A DNA stretch of 64,000 nt from Pseudomonas plecoglossicida NBRC 103162 = DSM 15088 (GCF_000730665.1 NZ_BBIV01000022.1:1-64000), one strand, 5' to 3'; positions 8,371-18,416 are shown, counted from the first letter of the stretch. Translations and numbers: made by a program. The notes: generated by a model not told the origin, from the sequence alone.

Positions 8371-9583
8371 ACACACCCTTTCCGAGGCGCTGATCATCGA
8401 CGCCGTGCGCACGCCGATCGGCCGCTACGGCGGTGCCTTGAGCAGCGTGCGTGCGGACGACCTGGCCGCGGTACCGATCAAGGCGCTGGTCGCGCGCCAC
8501 CCGGAACTGGACTGGCAGGCCATCGACGATGTGATCCTCGGCTGCGCCAACCAGGCCGGCGAAGACAACCGCAACGTTGCCCGCATGGCCACGCTGCTGG
8601 CGGGCTTGCCGATCGACGTACCGGGCACCACAATCAACCGCCTGTGCGGCTCGGGCATGGACGCTATCGGCAATGCCGCCCGCGCACTGCGCTGCGGCGA
8701 GGCCGGGCTGATGCTGGCTGGCGGGGTCGAGTCGATGTCGCGCGCGCCGTTCGTCATGGGCAAGTCCGAGCAGGCCTTTGGCCGCAGCGCGGAGCTGTTC
8801 GACACCACCATCGGCTGGCGTTTCGTCAACAAGCTGATGAAGGCCGAGTACGGCATCGACTCGATGCCGGAAACCGCAGAGAACGTGGCTGAGCAGTTCG
8901 GCATTTCCCGTGCCGACCAGGACGCCTTCGCCCTGCGCAGCCAGCACAAGGCGGCTGCCGCCCAGGCGCGTGGCCGACTGGCCCGCGAGATCGTGCCGGT
9001 GGAGATTGCCCAGCGCAAAGGCCCGGCCCTGCGCGTCGAGCATGACGAACACCCGCGCGCCGATACCAGCCTCGAACAACTGGCCAAGCTCGGCACGCCG
9101 TTCCGCCAGGGCGGCAGCGTCACCGCCGGCAACGCCTCGGGGGTCAACGATGGCGCCTGCGCAGTGCTGCTGGCCAGCAGTGAAGCCGCCCGTCGCCATG
9201 GCCTCAAGGCCCGTGGACGAATCGTCGGCATGGCTGTGGCAGGCGTCGGGCCACGCATCATGGGCATCGGCCCGGTGCCGGCGACCCGCAAGGTGCTGGC
9301 CCTGACCGGCCTGTCGCTGGACGACATGGATGTGATCGAACTCAACGAGGCGTTCGCCGCCCAGGGCCTGGCCGTGTTGCGCGAGCTTGGCCTGCAGGAC
9401 GACGACCCGCGGGTCAACCCCAACGGCGGCGCCATTGCCCTCGGCCACCCGCTGGGCATGAGCGGTGCCCGCCTGGTCACCACCGCCCTGCACCAACTGG
9501 AAGAAACCGCCGGACGCTACGCCCTGTGCACCATGTGCATCGGCGTCGGCCAAGGCATCGCCATGGTCATCGAGCGCCTCTGA
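8363..9583 (+). CDS. paaJ: 3-oxoadipyl-CoA thiolase PaaJ
   Basis: PaaJ cleaves 3-oxoadipyl-CoA to acetyl-CoA and succinyl-CoA. The 406-residue thiolase has the nucleophile region NRLCGSGMDAIG (cysteine near residue 95), the GHPLGMSGARL histidine motif and the C-terminal CIGVGQGIAMV with the acid-base cysteine. It begins within paaI at an ATGACTGA overlap; AGGAGAAG lies just upstream. A 111-base gap with no clear terminator separates it from paaK, so paaK may be co-transcribed or have its own promoter. Confidence 0.93.
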   Translation: MTEHTLSEALIIDAVRTPIGRYGGALSSVRADDLAAVPIKALVARHPELDWQAIDDVILGCANQAGEDNRNVARMATLLAGLPIDVPGTTINRLCGSGMDAIGNAARALRCGEAGLMLAGGVESMSRAPFVMGKSEQAFGRSAELFDTTIGWRFVNKLMKAEYGIDSMPETAENVAEQFGISRADQDAFALRSQHKAAAAQARGRLAREIVPVEIAQRKGPALRVEHDEHPRADTSLEQLAKLGTPFRQGGSVTAGNASGVNDGACAVLLASSEAARRHGLKARGRIVGMAVAGVGPRIMGIGPVPATRKVLALTGLSLDDMDVIELNEAFAAQGLAVLRELGLQDDDPRVNPNGGAIALGHPLGMSGARLVTTALHQLEETAGRYALCTMCIGVGQGIAMVIERL

Positions 9584-9694
9584 CCAATGGCTTGTTACTG
9601 AACGCGACGCCGCCGGTTATGCTGCGTCAATGACACTCACGGCCTTGCTGCTCGCACGGCAGGGCCGGTCTACAAGAACAATTCGAGTGATGAC

Positions 9695-11014
9695 ATGAAT
9701 ATGTACCATAAAGCCGATCGTGCCCTGCTGGACCCGATGGAAACTGCCTCGATCGACGCCCTGCGTCAGCATCAGCTGGAACGTTTGCGCTGGAGCCTGA
9801 AGCACGCCTACGACAACGTGCCGCTGTACCGCAAGCGCTTCGACGAATGCGGCGCTCACCCCGATGACCTGAAATCACTCGACGATCTGGCCAAGTTCCC
9901 CTTCACCGGCAAGAACGACCTGCGCGACAACTACCCCTACGGCATGTTCGCCGTCCCCCAAGAGGAAGTGGTGCGTCTGCACGCATCCAGCGGCACCACC
10001 GGCAAGCCGACGGTGGTCGGCTACACGCAGAACGACATCGACACCTGGGCCAACGTGGTTGCCCGCTCGATCCGCGCTGCCGGTGGCCGCAAGGGCGACA
10101 AGGTGCATGTGTCCTACGGCTACGGCCTGTTCACTGGCGGCCTGGGCGCCCACTACGGCGCCGAACGCCTGGGTTGCACGGTGATCCCGATGTCCGGCGG
10201 CCAGACCGAGAAGCAGGTGCAGCTGATCCGTGACTTTCAGCCCGACATCATCATGGTCACGCCGTCCTACATGCTCAACCTGGCCGACGAGATCGAGCGC
10301 CAGGGTATCGACCCGAACGACCTCAAGCTGCGCCTGGGCATCTTCGGTGCCGAGCCCTGGACGGATGAGCTGCGCCGCTCCATCGAGCAGCGCCTGGGCA
10401 TCGATGCCCTGGACATCTACGGTCTGTCGGAAATCATGGGCCCGGGCGTGGCCATGGAGTGCATCGAGACCAAGGATGGCCCGACCATCTGGGAAGATCA
10501 CTTCTACCCCGAGATCATCGACCCGGTGACCGGCGCGGTGCTGCCTGACGGCCAACTTGGCGAACTGGTGTTCACCTCGCTGAGCAAGGAGGCGCTGCCG
10601 ATGGTGCGCTACCGCACCCGCGACCTGACCCGTCTGCTGCCGGGCACGGCGCGGCCGATGCGGCGTATCGGCAAGATCACCGGGCGCAGCGATGACATGC
10701 TGATCATCCGCGGGGTCAATGTGTTCCCGACCCAGATCGAGGAACAGGTACTGAAAATAAAACAGCTTTCAGAGCTTTATGAGATTCATCTGTATCGAAA
10801 TGGCAACCTGGACAGTGTCGAAGTGCATGTGGAGCTGCGTGCCGAATGCCAAAACCTTGACGAGGGCCAGCGCAAGCTGATCACGGGTGAATTGACCAAG
10901 CAGATCAAGACGTACATCGGCATCAGCACCCTGGTGCGGCTGCAGCCCTGCGGCACGCTCAAGCGCTCCGAAGGCAAGGCGTGCCACGTGTTCGACAAAC
11001 GGTTGGCCGGCTGA
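9695..11014 (+). CDS. paaK: phenylacetate-CoA ligase PaaK
   Basis: PaaK activates phenylacetate to phenylacetyl-CoA through an adenylate, the entry step and the source of the PaaX inducer. The 439-residue protein has the phosphate-binding loop HASSGTTGKPTVVGY, the YGLSEIMGPG motif, MVRYRTRDLT for ribose binding, and the hinge region ITGRSDDMLIIRGVNVFP. The C-terminal lysine segment GTLKRSEGKACHVFD is present. A strong terminator follows 20 bases after the stop. A short AT-richer patch (about 10750-10800) is unusual for the gene but in frame. Confidence 0.93.
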   Translation: MNMYHKADRALLDPMETASIDALRQHQLERLRWSLKHAYDNVPLYRKRFDECGAHPDDLKSLDDLAKFPFTGKNDLRDNYPYGMFAVPQEEVVRLHASSGTTGKPTVVGYTQNDIDTWANVVARSIRAAGGRKGDKVHVSYGYGLFTGGLGAHYGAERLGCTVIPMSGGQTEKQVQLIRDFQPDIIMVTPSYMLNLADEIERQGIDPNDLKLRLGIFGAEPWTDELRRSIEQRLGIDALDIYGLSEIMGPGVAMECIETKDGPTIWEDHFYPEIIDPVTGAVLPDGQLGELVFTSLSKEALPMVRYRTRDLTRLLPGTARPMRRIGKITGRSDDMLIIRGVNVFPTQIEEQVLKIKQLSELYEIHLYRNGNLDSVEVHVELRAECQNLDEGQRKLITGELTKQIKTYIGISTLVRLQPCGTLKRSEGKACHVFDKRLAG

Positions 11015-11033
11015 TTCATCAGCTGCCTTTTGC

Positions 11034-11060
11034 GCCCCGGCCTGGTCCGGGGCTTTTTTT
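11034..11060 (+). terminator. Rho-independent terminator after paaK
   Basis: A GC-rich stem GCCCCGG (11034-11040) pairs with CCGGGGC (11047-11053) around a six-base loop and is followed by seven T residues. It should end the paaFGHIJK transcript and insulates it from paaABCDE. Confidence 0.85.
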
Positions 11061-11095
11061 GCCCGCCGCTAGGGATTTGCCGCCTGCGAGATCGA

Positions 11096-11305
11096 GCGCC
11101 GCCCGCGCGGCGCATCGCGAGCTCTGCTCGCTCCTACGTTTGTTTCGGGCCAGTGAGGCCTGTGGCAGACGCGCGCGACCGGCTTGCCTGTACGACGCGA
11201 TATCGCGCATTGCGCCAAGGCGTTCGCGCGCAAATCCCACAGGGAAATTGGCCCGAAACAAACGTAGGAGCGAGCAGAGCTCGCGATGCGCCGCGCGGGC
11301 GGCGC
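11096..11305. repeat. 57-base perfect inverted repeat around a 96-base core
   Basis: The arms 11096-11152 and 11249-11305 are perfect reverse complements over 57 bases. The left arm starts GCGCCGCCCGCGCGGCGC and ends GTTTCGGGCCA. The core holds a smaller pair, CCTGTGG/CCACAGG, and a central CGCGATATCGCG palindrome, so the whole 210 bases can fold into one long hairpin. It is not the common REP type found elsewhere in the window. No protein is encoded. It sits between the paaK terminator and the paaA promoter. Confidence 0.9.
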
Positions 11306-11363
11306 TTGTTTTACGCGCCAAAGCAAAACCCGAGCCGACCAATCCGACACATAAATCTTATCT

Positions 11364-11400
11364 GATACACATAAAACTGTTTGACGTTGTGTTTTGTATC
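11364..11400 (+). promoter_or_regulatory. putative PaaX operator upstream of paaA
   Basis: GATACACATAAAA (from 11364) and TTTTGTATC (ending 11400) form half-sites with starts 31 bases apart, matching the pair before paaF in sequence and spacing. They lie 38-74 bases before the paaA start, where a repressor could block initiation. PaaX as the binder is inferred. Confidence 0.6.
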
Positions 11401-11437
11401 GCTTACAAATGACTCATGCCTTCGCAGGAGTCGGAAC

Positions 11438-12427
11438 ATGTACGCACAGCTAGTGGAAACCGGAGTCAAACGCGTCAAGTCGCTGGAAGAGATGTCGCCC
11501 GAAGAGCGCAACTTCCAGGAGAAGATCGACGCCGAAATCAAGATCGAAGCCAAGAACTGGATGCCTGAGGCCTACCGCCAGACCCTGATCCGGCAGATCT
11601 CCCAGCACGCCCATTCGGAAATCGTCGGCATGCTGCCCGAAGGCAACTGGGTCACCCGTGCCCCGAGCCTCAAGCGCAAGCTGCAACTGATGGCCAAGAT
11701 CCAGGACGAAGCCGGCCACGGCCTGTACCTGTACAGCGCCATGGAAACCCTCGGTGCCGACCGCGACGAGGAAGTCGCCAAGCTGCACAGCGGCAAGGCC
11801 AAGTATTCGAGCATCTTCAACTACCCGACCCTGAGCTGGGCCGACATGGGCGCGGTGGGCTGGCTGGTCGATGGCGCCGCCATCGTCAACCAGGTGGTGC
11901 TGCAGCGCACCTCCTACGGCCCCTACTCCCGCGCGATGATCCGTATCTGCAAGGAAGAGAGCTTCCACCAGCGCCAGGGCTACGAGCTGCTGCTGACCAT
12001 GATGCGCGAGGGTACCCAGGCGCAGAAGGACATGGTCCAGGACGCCATCAACCGCCTGTGGTGGCCGGCTCTGATGATGTTCGGCCCCAGCGACGAACAC
12101 TCGCCCAACAGCGCCCAGTCGATGGCCTGGAAGATCAAGCGCCAGACCAACGATGAACTGCGCCAGCGCTTCATCGACCAGACCGTGCCGCAGCTCGAGC
12201 TGCTCGGCTGCACTGCGCCGGACCCGGACCTGAAGTGGAACGAGGCCCGCGGCCACTACGACTTCGGCGAAATCCAGTGGGAAGAGTTCTACGAAGTGAT
12301 CAAGGGCAACGGCCCCTGCAACCAGGAGCGCGTCGCCACCCGGCGCAAGGCCATCGAGGATGGCGCCTGGGTTCGCGAAGCGGCCGTGGCCTATGCACGC
12401 AAGCAACAGAACAAGAACGCCGCCTGA
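11438..12427 (+). CDS. paaA: ring-1,2-phenylacetyl-CoA epoxidase, catalytic subunit PaaA
   Basis: PaaA carries the di-iron centre of the multicomponent epoxidase that adds one oxygen atom across the phenylacetyl-CoA ring. The 329-residue ferritin-like helical protein shows the metal-ligand helices [13 protein letters not shown] and [15 protein letters not shown]. The start at 11438 has CAGGAG upstream and gives the usual MYAQLVETG. It heads paaABCDE; paaB starts 24 bases after its stop. Confidence 0.95.
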   Translation: MYAQLVETGVKRVKSLEEMSPEERNFQEKIDAEIKIEAKNWMPEAYRQTLIRQISQHAHSEIVGMLPEGNWVTRAPSLKRKLQLMAKIQDEAGHGLYLYSAMETLGADRDEEVAKLHSGKAKYSSIFNYPTLSWADMGAVGWLVDGAAIVNQVVLQRTSYGPYSRAMIRICKEESFHQRQGYELLLTMMREGTQAQKDMVQDAINRLWWPALMMFGPSDEHSPNSAQSMAWKIKRQTNDELRQRFIDQTVPQLELLGCTAPDPDLKWNEARGHYDFGEIQWEEFYEVIKGNGPCNQERVATRRKAIEDGAWVREAAVAYARKQQNKNAA

Positions 12428-12451
12428 CGGCGATTGATGCGGAGATTGAAC

Positions 12452-12733
12452 ATGTCTGTCTGGACCCTCTACGAAGTGTTCGTGCGCAGCAAGCACGGCC
12501 TGAACCACAAGCATGTCGGCAGCGTGCATGCTGCCGACGCCGCCATGGCCATCGAGAATGCCCGTGAGCTGTACACCCGTCGCAGCGAAGGCGTGAGCCT
12601 GTGGGTAGTGCCTTCGGCGCTGATCACCGCCTCCTCGCCCGACGAGAAAGACCCGCTGTTCGCACCGTCGGACGACAAGGTCTACCGCCACGCCAGCTTC
12701 TACGAACTGCCCGACGAAGTCGGGCACATGTGA
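12452..12733 (+). CDS. paaB: phenylacetyl-CoA epoxidase bridging subunit PaaB
   Basis: PaaB is the small subunit that links PaaA-PaaC heterodimers in the epoxidase and is needed for activity. The protein has 93 residues and begins MSVWTLYEVFVRSKHG, a highly conserved family start, followed by the HVGSVHAADAAMAIENAREL helix region. No catalytic residues are expected. It lies eight bases before paaC. Confidence 0.95.
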   Translation: MSVWTLYEVFVRSKHGLNHKHVGSVHAADAAMAIENARELYTRRSEGVSLWVVPSALITASSPDEKDPLFAPSDDKVYRHASFYELPDEVGHM

Positions 12734-12741
12734 GGTTGGCC

Positions 12742-13500
12742 ATGCACAAGCAAGCACTCATCCCCTACCTGTTGCTGCTCGGCGACAGCGCCCTGGTCCA
12801 GGGCCAGCGCCTGTGCCAATGGTGCGGTCACGCACCGGCACTGGAAGAAGAACTGGCCCTGATGAACGTCGGCCTGGACCTGGTCGGCCAGGCCCGCAAC
12901 TGGCTGGAATATGCCGCCGAACTGCTGGATGACGGCCGCGACGCCGATGCCCTGGCGTTTCGCCGCGACGAGCGGGCGTACCGCAACCTGCTGCTGGTCG
13001 AGCAGCCCAACGGCGATTTCGCCGTGACCATGGCCAAGCAGTTCTTCTATGACGCCTGGCACCACGCCGTACTGCAGCGCCTGGCCGACTCCAGCGACGG
13101 ACGTGTCGCTGGCATCGCCGCCAAGGCCCTGAAGGAAGTCACCTATCACCTGCGCCGCTCCAGCGAGTGGGTGCAGCGCCTGGGCGGCGGTACCGACGAG
13201 AGCCGTCGGCGCATGCTCGGAGCGATTCCTGCCTTGTGGCGCTTCACCGTGGAACTCACGGCGGGTAGCGACAGCGAAGTGGCACTGGCCGAAGCCGGTA
13301 TCGCTGCCGACCCCGCCCAGGTGGGCGCGGCGTGGCTGCAACAGGTGAGCCACGTGTTCGCCTCGGTCGACCTGCCGCTGCCCAAGGCGGCCAACCACTT
13401 CTACCTGAGTGGCCGCCAAGGCCTGCACACCGAGCACCTGGGCCTGTTGCTGGCCGAGATGCAGTTCCTGCCAAGGGCCTACCCCGATGCAACCTGGTGA
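12742..13500 (+). CDS. paaC: phenylacetyl-CoA epoxidase structural subunit PaaC
   Basis: PaaC is a ferritin-like paralogue of PaaA that has lost the metal site and holds PaaA in shape. The 252-residue protein begins MHKQALIPYLLLLGDSALV and contains the LDLVGQARNWLEYAAELL and FAVTMAKQFFYDAWH helices. Its last 14 bases overlap the start of paaD, which indicates translational coupling. Confidence 0.94.
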   Translation: MHKQALIPYLLLLGDSALVQGQRLCQWCGHAPALEEELALMNVGLDLVGQARNWLEYAAELLDDGRDADALAFRRDERAYRNLLLVEQPNGDFAVTMAKQFFYDAWHHAVLQRLADSSDGRVAGIAAKALKEVTYHLRRSSEWVQRLGGGTDESRRRMLGAIPALWRFTVELTAGSDSEVALAEAGIAADPAQVGAAWLQQVSHVFASVDLPLPKAANHFYLSGRQGLHTEHLGLLLAEMQFLPRAYPDATW

Positions 13501-14020
13501 GCTGATCGTCGGTGACCGTGGCGCCCGTGCGCCACGCGGCGATGACCTGGCCCGCGCCTGGGAGGTGCTGGGCCAGGTCATGGACCCGGAAGTGCCGGTG
13601 GTCAGCGTGGTCGACCTCGGCATTGTCCGCGACCTCGACTGGCGCGCCGGGCATCTGCACCTGGTGGTCACCCCGACCTACTCTGGTTGCCCTGCCACCG
13701 AAGTGATCGAGGGCGATATTCGTCAGGCGCTGGAGCACGCCGGATTCACCGCGCCGGACCTCGAGCGCCGGCTGACCCCGGCCTGGAGCACCGACTGGAT
13801 CAGCGACCTGGGCCGCGAACGCCTGCGCGCCTATGGCATCGCCCCGCCCCAGGGCAGCGCCAGCAAGCGCAGCCTGCTTGGCGAGGCGCCGCAGGTGTGC
13901 TGCCCGCAGTGCGCCAGCGACAACACCGAACTGCTCAGCCAGTTCGGCTCCACGGCCTGCAAGGCGCTGTATCGCTGCCGCGAGTGCCTGGAGCCGTTCG
14001 ACTATTTCAAATGCATTTGA
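13487..14020 (+). CDS. paaD: PaaD, iron-sulfur assembly-like maturation factor of the epoxidase
   Basis: PaaD has an N-terminal MIP18/DUF59 domain (MDPEVPVVSVVDLGIV) and a C-terminal four-cysteine zinc-ribbon-like region (CPQCASDN, then CRECLEPFDYFKC). It is thought to help assemble the iron-sulfur or di-iron sites of the complex rather than to form part of it. The 177-residue reading frame starts at 13487 inside paaC; this start gives MQPGELIVGDR. paaE follows after 15 bases. Confidence 0.92.
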   Translation: MQPGELIVGDRGARAPRGDDLARAWEVLGQVMDPEVPVVSVVDLGIVRDLDWRAGHLHLVVTPTYSGCPATEVIEGDIRQALEHAGFTAPDLERRLTPAWSTDWISDLGRERLRAYGIAPPQGSASKRSLLGEAPQVCCPQCASDNTELLSQFGSTACKALYRCRECLEPFDYFKCI

Positions 14021-14035
14021 GCCGTGGAGAACCCC

Positions 14036-15112
14036 ATGAGCCAGTTTCACAGCCTGACCATCAAGCAAGTGCGTCCTGAAACCCGCGATGCGGTATCGAT
14101 TGCCTTCGACGTGCCGGCGCACCTGGAGGACGCCTTCCGCTTCACCCAGGGCCAGTACCTGGTGATGCGCACCCAGCTGAACAACGAAGAAGTCCGCCGC
14201 TCCTACTCCATCTGCAGCGCGGTCAATGACGGCGAACTGCGCGTGGCGGTGAAGCGCGTGCCCGGTGGGCGTTTCTCGGCCTTTGCCAACGAAGTGCTCA
14301 AGGCCGGCCAGCAACTGGAAGTGATGCCACCGTCCGGCAGCTTCTTCGTGCCCCTGGACCCGGCGCGCGAGGGTAACTACCTGGGCGTGGCCGCCGGCAG
14401 CGGCATTACCCCGATCCTGTCGATCATCGCCACCACCTTGGCCCGCGAGCCGAACAGCCGCTTCACCTTGTTGTACGGCAACCGCTCGAGTTCCGGCGCG
14501 CTGTTTCGCGACAAGCTCGAAGACCTGAAGAACCTCTACCTCGACCGCTTGAACCTGATCTTCGTGTTCAGCCGCGAGCAGCAGGATGTCGACCTGTACA
14601 ACGGCCGCATCGACGCCGACAAGTGCGGTCAGCTGTTCTCCCGCTGGATGGATGTGGCCAACCTGGACGCTGCGTTCATCTGCGGCCCACAGGCGATGAC
14701 CGAGACCGTGCGTGACAGCCTGCAGGCCAACGGCATGGCCAAGGAGCGCATCCACTTCGAGCTGTTCGCCGCCGCCGGCAGCGAAGCCCGTCGCGAAGCC
14801 CGCGAGGCAGCGCGCCAGGTGGACTCGGCGCTGAGCCACATCACCGTGATCAGCGATGGCCGGGCACTGAGCTTCGACCTGCCGCGCAACACCCAGAACG
14901 TGCTGGATGCCGGCAATGCCATCGGCGCCGAGCTGCCCTATTCGTGCAAGGCCGGCGTGTGCTCGACCTGCAAGTGCCGGGTGATCGAAGGCGAGGTGGA
15001 AATGGACAGCAACCATGCGCTGGAGGACTACGAGGTGGCGGCTGGCTATGTGCTGTCGTGCCAGACCTACCCGGTGAGCGACAAGGTGGTACTCGATTTC
15101 GACCAGCTCTGA
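14036..15112 (+). CDS. paaE: phenylacetyl-CoA epoxidase reductase PaaE
   Basis: PaaE passes electrons from NADPH through FAD and a plant-type 2Fe-2S centre to PaaA. The 358-residue protein has a ferredoxin-reductase module (RRSYSICS for flavin, GVAAGSGITPILSI for nucleotide) and a C-terminal ferredoxin domain with cysteines in CKAGVCSTCKC and a fourth in LSCQTYP. It is the last gene of paaABCDE; a pair of REP palindromes follows immediately. Confidence 0.95.
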   Translation: MSQFHSLTIKQVRPETRDAVSIAFDVPAHLEDAFRFTQGQYLVMRTQLNNEEVRRSYSICSAVNDGELRVAVKRVPGGRFSAFANEVLKAGQQLEVMPPSGSFFVPLDPAREGNYLGVAAGSGITPILSIIATTLAREPNSRFTLLYGNRSSSGALFRDKLEDLKNLYLDRLNLIFVFSREQQDVDLYNGRIDADKCGQLFSRWMDVANLDAAFICGPQAMTETVRDSLQANGMAKERIHFELFAAAGSEARREAREAARQVDSALSHITVISDGRALSFDLPRNTQNVLDAGNAIGAELPYSCKAGVCSTCKCRVIEGEVEMDSNHALEDYEVAAGYVLSCQTYPVSDKVVLDFDQL

Positions 15113-15116
15113 CTTC

Positions 15117-15183
15117 ATCGCCGGCAAGCCGGCTCCCACAAGGATTTGCGCTGACCCTATGGGAGCCAGCTTGCTGGCGAGGG
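15117..15183. repeat. pair of inverted REP elements
   Basis: Two P. putida-type REP sequences in opposite orientation (ATCGCCGGCAAGCCGGCTCC and GGGAGCCAGCTTGCTGGCGA) lie between paaE and the DUF485 gene. The second has two changes. Such pairs often mark operon ends or stabilise transcripts. Confidence 0.85.
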
Positions 15184-15251
15184 GGCCCTGTGCAACCCCG
15201 CAACACCCGCGTGACCTCAAAAAACAATTACAAGACCCAGAGATCGCTTGC

Positions 15252-15560
15252 ATGACTCCAGAACACATCGAAAGCATCAGCAATCACCCCGACTTCCAGC
15301 ACCTGGTGCGGCGCAAGCGCCGCCTCAACGGCAGCCTGACCCTGGCCATGCTGGTGATCTACTACGGCTTCGTCCTGCTGGTGGCGTTCTCGCCCAGCAC
15401 CCTGGGCCAATCCCTGAGCGGCGGCGTGACCACCGTCGGCATGCTGGTCGGGGTGCTCATGGTGCTGCTGTCCTTCGCCCTCACCGGCATCTACGTGCAC
15501 CGCGCCAACAATGTGCTCGACCCGCTCAACGACAAGGTCAAGCAGGAGTGCGCGCAATGA
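15252..15560 (+). CDS. DUF485 inner-membrane partner of the symporter
   Basis: This 102-residue protein is of the DUF485/YjcH type, which is commonly encoded directly before acetate-type sodium symporters. Two hydrophobic helices are visible, [16 protein letters not shown] near residue 30 and [20 protein letters not shown] near residue 62, with a charged N-terminus (VRRKRRLNG). Its stop overlaps the start of the permease gene by four bases (ATGA), so the two are probably made together. Its function in transport is not established. Confidence 0.85.
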   Translation: MTPEHIESISNHPDFQHLVRRKRRLNGSLTLAMLVIYYGFVLLVAFSPSTLGQSLSGGVTTVGMLVGVLMVLLSFALTGIYVHRANNVLDPLNDKVKQECAQ

Positions 15561-17119
15561 ACTGGACCGCCATCTCGATGTTCATGGTGTTCGTCTGCTT
15601 CACCTTGCTGGTGACCCGCTGGGCAGCAATGCGCACCCGTTCGGCCAGCGACTTCTACACCGCTGGGGGCGGCCTGACCGGCATGCAGAACGGCCTGGCG
15701 ATCGCCGGCGACATGATCAGCGCTGCGTCCTTCCTGGGCATTTCCGCGATGATGTTCATGAACGGCTACGACGGCCTGCTGTATGCCCTGGGCGTGCTGG
15801 CCGGCTGGCCGATCATCCTGTTCCTGATCGCCGAGCGCCTGCGCAACCTGGGCAAGTACACCTTCGCCGATGTGGTCTCGTACCGCCTGGCGCAGACCCC
15901 GGTGCGCCTGAGCTCGGCGTTCGGCACCCTGGCCGTGGCGCTGATGTACCTGGTGGCGCAGATGGTCGGCGCCGGCAAGCTGATCGAGCTGCTGTTCGGC
16001 ATCGACTACCTGTACGCGGTGATGCTGGTCGGTGTGCTGATGGTCGCCTACGTCACCTTCGGCGGCATGCTGGCCACCACCTGGGTGCAGATCATCAAGG
16101 CGGTGATGCTGCTGTCGGGCACCACTTTCATGGCCTTCATGGTGCTCAAGCACTTCGGTTTCAGCACCGAGACAATGTTCGCCAGCGCCGTGGCGGTGCA
16201 TGCCAAGGGCCAGGCGATCATGGCGCCTGGGGGGTTGCTGTCGAACCCCGTGGATGCGATCTCGCTGGGCCTGGGCATGATGTTCGGCACCGCGGGCCTG
16301 CCGCATATCCTGATGCGCTTCTTCACCGTCAGCGACGCCAAGGAAGCACGCAAGAGCGTGTTCTACGCCACCGGCTTCATCGGTTACTTCTACCTGTTGC
16401 TGATCGTCATCGGCTTCGGCGCCATCGTCATGGTCGGCACCGAGCCCGCCTACCGCGATGCCGCCGGCGCGATCATCGGCGGCGGCAACATGGTCGCCGT
16501 GCACCTGGCGCAAGCCGTGGGTGGCAACCTGTTCCTCGGTTTCATCTCCGCCGTGGCCTTCGCCACCATCCTCGCCGTGGTCGCGGGCCTGGCGCTTTCC
16601 GGTGCGTCTGCGGTGTCCCATGACCTGTACGCCTGCGTCGTGCGCAAGGGCCAGGCCAGCGAGCAGGAAGAAATGCGCGTTTCGCGCATCGCCACCCTGG
16701 TGATCGGCATGCTCGCGGTGGTGCTGGGCCTGGTGTTCGAGTCGCAGAACATTGCTTTCCTGTCCGGACTGGTGCTGGCCGTGGCGGCGTCGGTCAACTT
16801 CCCGGTGCTGCTGCTCTCGATGTTCTGGAAAGGCCTGACCACCCGCGGTGCGGTGGCCGGCAGCATGACCGGCCTGGTCTCGGCGATCGTCCTGGTGGTG
16901 CTGGGCCCGGCGGTGTGGGTCAACGTGCTGCACAACCAGCAGCCGCTGTTCCCCTACAGCAACCCGGCGCTGTTCTCCATGAGCGTGGCGTTCTTCGGCG
17001 CCTGGGTGTTCTCGGTCACAGACGGATCCGAGCGCGCGGTGCAAGAGCGTGGCCGCTACCTGGCCCAGTTCATCCGCTCCATGACCGGTATCGGCGCTGC
17101 CGGCGCCAGCAAGCACTGA
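15557..17119 (+). CDS. paaL: phenylacetate permease PaaL, sodium:solute symporter family
   Basis: This 520-residue polytopic inner-membrane protein belongs to the acetate permease (ActP) branch of the sodium:solute symporter family. Family signatures include [24 protein letters not shown] with the [11 protein letters not shown] helix, and the mid-protein [21 protein letters not shown]. Its place between paaABCDE and the porin gene supports phenylacetate as substrate; acetate or related acids remain possible. ATGA overlap with the DUF485 gene. Confidence 0.88.
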   Translation: MNWTAISMFMVFVCFTLLVTRWAAMRTRSASDFYTAGGGLTGMQNGLAIAGDMISAASFLGISAMMFMNGYDGLLYALGVLAGWPIILFLIAERLRNLGKYTFADVVSYRLAQTPVRLSSAFGTLAVALMYLVAQMVGAGKLIELLFGIDYLYAVMLVGVLMVAYVTFGGMLATTWVQIIKAVMLLSGTTFMAFMVLKHFGFSTETMFASAVAVHAKGQAIMAPGGLLSNPVDAISLGLGMMFGTAGLPHILMRFFTVSDAKEARKSVFYATGFIGYFYLLLIVIGFGAIVMVGTEPAYRDAAGAIIGGGNMVAVHLAQAVGGNLFLGFISAVAFATILAVVAGLALSGASAVSHDLYACVVRKGQASEQEEMRVSRIATLVIGMLAVVLGLVFESQNIAFLSGLVLAVAASVNFPVLLLSMFWKGLTTRGAVAGSMTGLVSAIVLVVLGPAVWVNVLHNQQPLFPYSNPALFSMSVAFFGAWVFSVTDGSERAVQERGRYLAQFIRSMTGIGAAGASKH

Positions 17120-17146
17120 CCTTCGAATATGTCGGGTATAACAACA

Positions 17147-18379
17147 ATGAACCGCATGCACCTCAAGTCCGCCGCCTGGCTGGCCACGCTCGCCCTGCCC
17201 TTGCCGGCCATGGCCGACTTCATCGGCGACAGCCACGCGCGGCTGGACCTGCGCAACCACTACATCAACCGTGACTTCCGCCAGCACAATGCGCCCCAGG
17301 CCAAAGCCGAAGAATGGGGTCAGGGCTTCACCGCGCGGGTCGAGTCCGGTTTCACCGACGGCCCGGTGGGTGTCGGTCTGGATGCCATGGGCCAGCTCGG
17401 CATCAAGCTCGATTCCAGCCCGGACCGCCGCAACACCGGCCTGCTGCCGTTCGGCCCGAACAGCCATGAGCCGGTCGACGACTACAGCGAGCTGGGCCTG
17501 ACCGGCAAGCTGCGGGTGTCCAAGAGCACCCTGCGCATGGGCACCCTGCAGCCCATGCTGCCGGTGGTGATGTACAACGACACCCGCCTGCTGTCCTCGA
17601 CCTTCCAGGGCGGCCAGCTGACCAGCCAGGACATCGGCAACCTGACGCTCAACGCCGGGCGCCTGGACAAGGTCAACCTGCGCGATTCGTCCGGCCGCGA
17701 CGACATGGGCCTGGGCGCGGCCACCAGCGACCACCTGGACTTTGCCGGCGGCAGCTACGCCATCACCCCGCAGACCAGCGTCAGCTACTACTACGGCAAG
17801 CTCGAAGACATCTACCGCCAGCAGTTCGTCGGCCTGGTCGACACCCGCCCACTGGGCGAAGGCCTGAGCCTGCGCAGCGACCTGCGCTACTTCGACAGCC
17901 GCAACGACGGCGCCGAACGCGCCGGCAACATCGACAACCGCAACTTCAACGCCATGTTCACCCTGGGCGTGAAGGCCCACAAGTTCACTGCCACCTGGCA
18001 GCAGATGTCCGGTGACAGCGCCTTCCCGTTCGTCAATGGCGGCGACCCGTTCACCGTCAACCTGGTGACCTTCAACACCTTCACCCGCGCCGGGCTCGAC
18101 TCTTGGCAGGTGCGCTACGACTACGACTTCGTCGGCCTGGGCATTCCCGGCCTGAGCTTCATGACCCGCTACACCGACGGCCGCCACGCCGAAACCGCGA
18201 CGGTCAGCAATGGCCGCGAGCGCGAGCGTGACAGCGACCTGACCTATGTGATCCAGAGCGGCCCGTTCAAGGACGTGAGCCTGCGCTGGCGCAACGTCAC
18301 CTTCCGTTCCGGCAATGGCCTGACCAACGCCGTGGATGAAAACCGCCTGATCATCGGCTACACCCTGGCGCTGTGGTAA
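17147..18379 (+). CDS. paaM: OprD-family outer-membrane porin, probable phenylacetate channel PaaM
   Basis: A 410-residue outer-membrane beta-barrel of the OprD type. A signal peptide ([12 protein letters not shown], cleaved before DFIGDSHA) is followed by [18 protein letters not shown], the usual start of mature OprD porins. Alternating polar/aromatic strands run to the C-terminus, which ends GYTLALW as expected for a barrel. The equivalent porin (PhaK/PaaM) is reported to help phenylacetate entry. ATG at 17147 or 17156 could start translation. Confidence 0.85.
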   Translation: MNRMHLKSAAWLATLALPLPAMADFIGDSHARLDLRNHYINRDFRQHNAPQAKAEEWGQGFTARVESGFTDGPVGVGLDAMGQLGIKLDSSPDRRNTGLLPFGPNSHEPVDDYSELGLTGKLRVSKSTLRMGTLQPMLPVVMYNDTRLLSSTFQGGQLTSQDIGNLTLNAGRLDKVNLRDSSGRDDMGLGAATSDHLDFAGGSYAITPQTSVSYYYGKLEDIYRQQFVGLVDTRPLGEGLSLRSDLRYFDSRNDGAERAGNIDNRNFNAMFTLGVKAHKFTATWQQMSGDSAFPFVNGGDPFTVNLVTFNTFTRAGLDSWQVRYDYDFVGLGIPGLSFMTRYTDGRHAETATVSNGRERERDSDLTYVIQSGPFKDVSLRWRNVTFRSGNGLTNAVDENRLIIGYTLALW

Positions 18380-18416
18380 CAGCGCCCCCCTTTTCGAGAA
18401 AAGTACGGAGAACAGC

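Noticed and set aside
11096..11305. CRISPR array
   Set aside because: Only one inverted pair with a unique core; no regularly spaced direct repeats or cas genes.
15117..15183. Insertion-sequence ends
   Set aside because: The palindromes match the P. putida REP type seen repeatedly in the window, not IS termini.
13256..15283. 675-codon minus-strand open frame
   Set aside because: Antisense to paaC, paaD and paaE; no domain visible and composition is that of a shadow frame.
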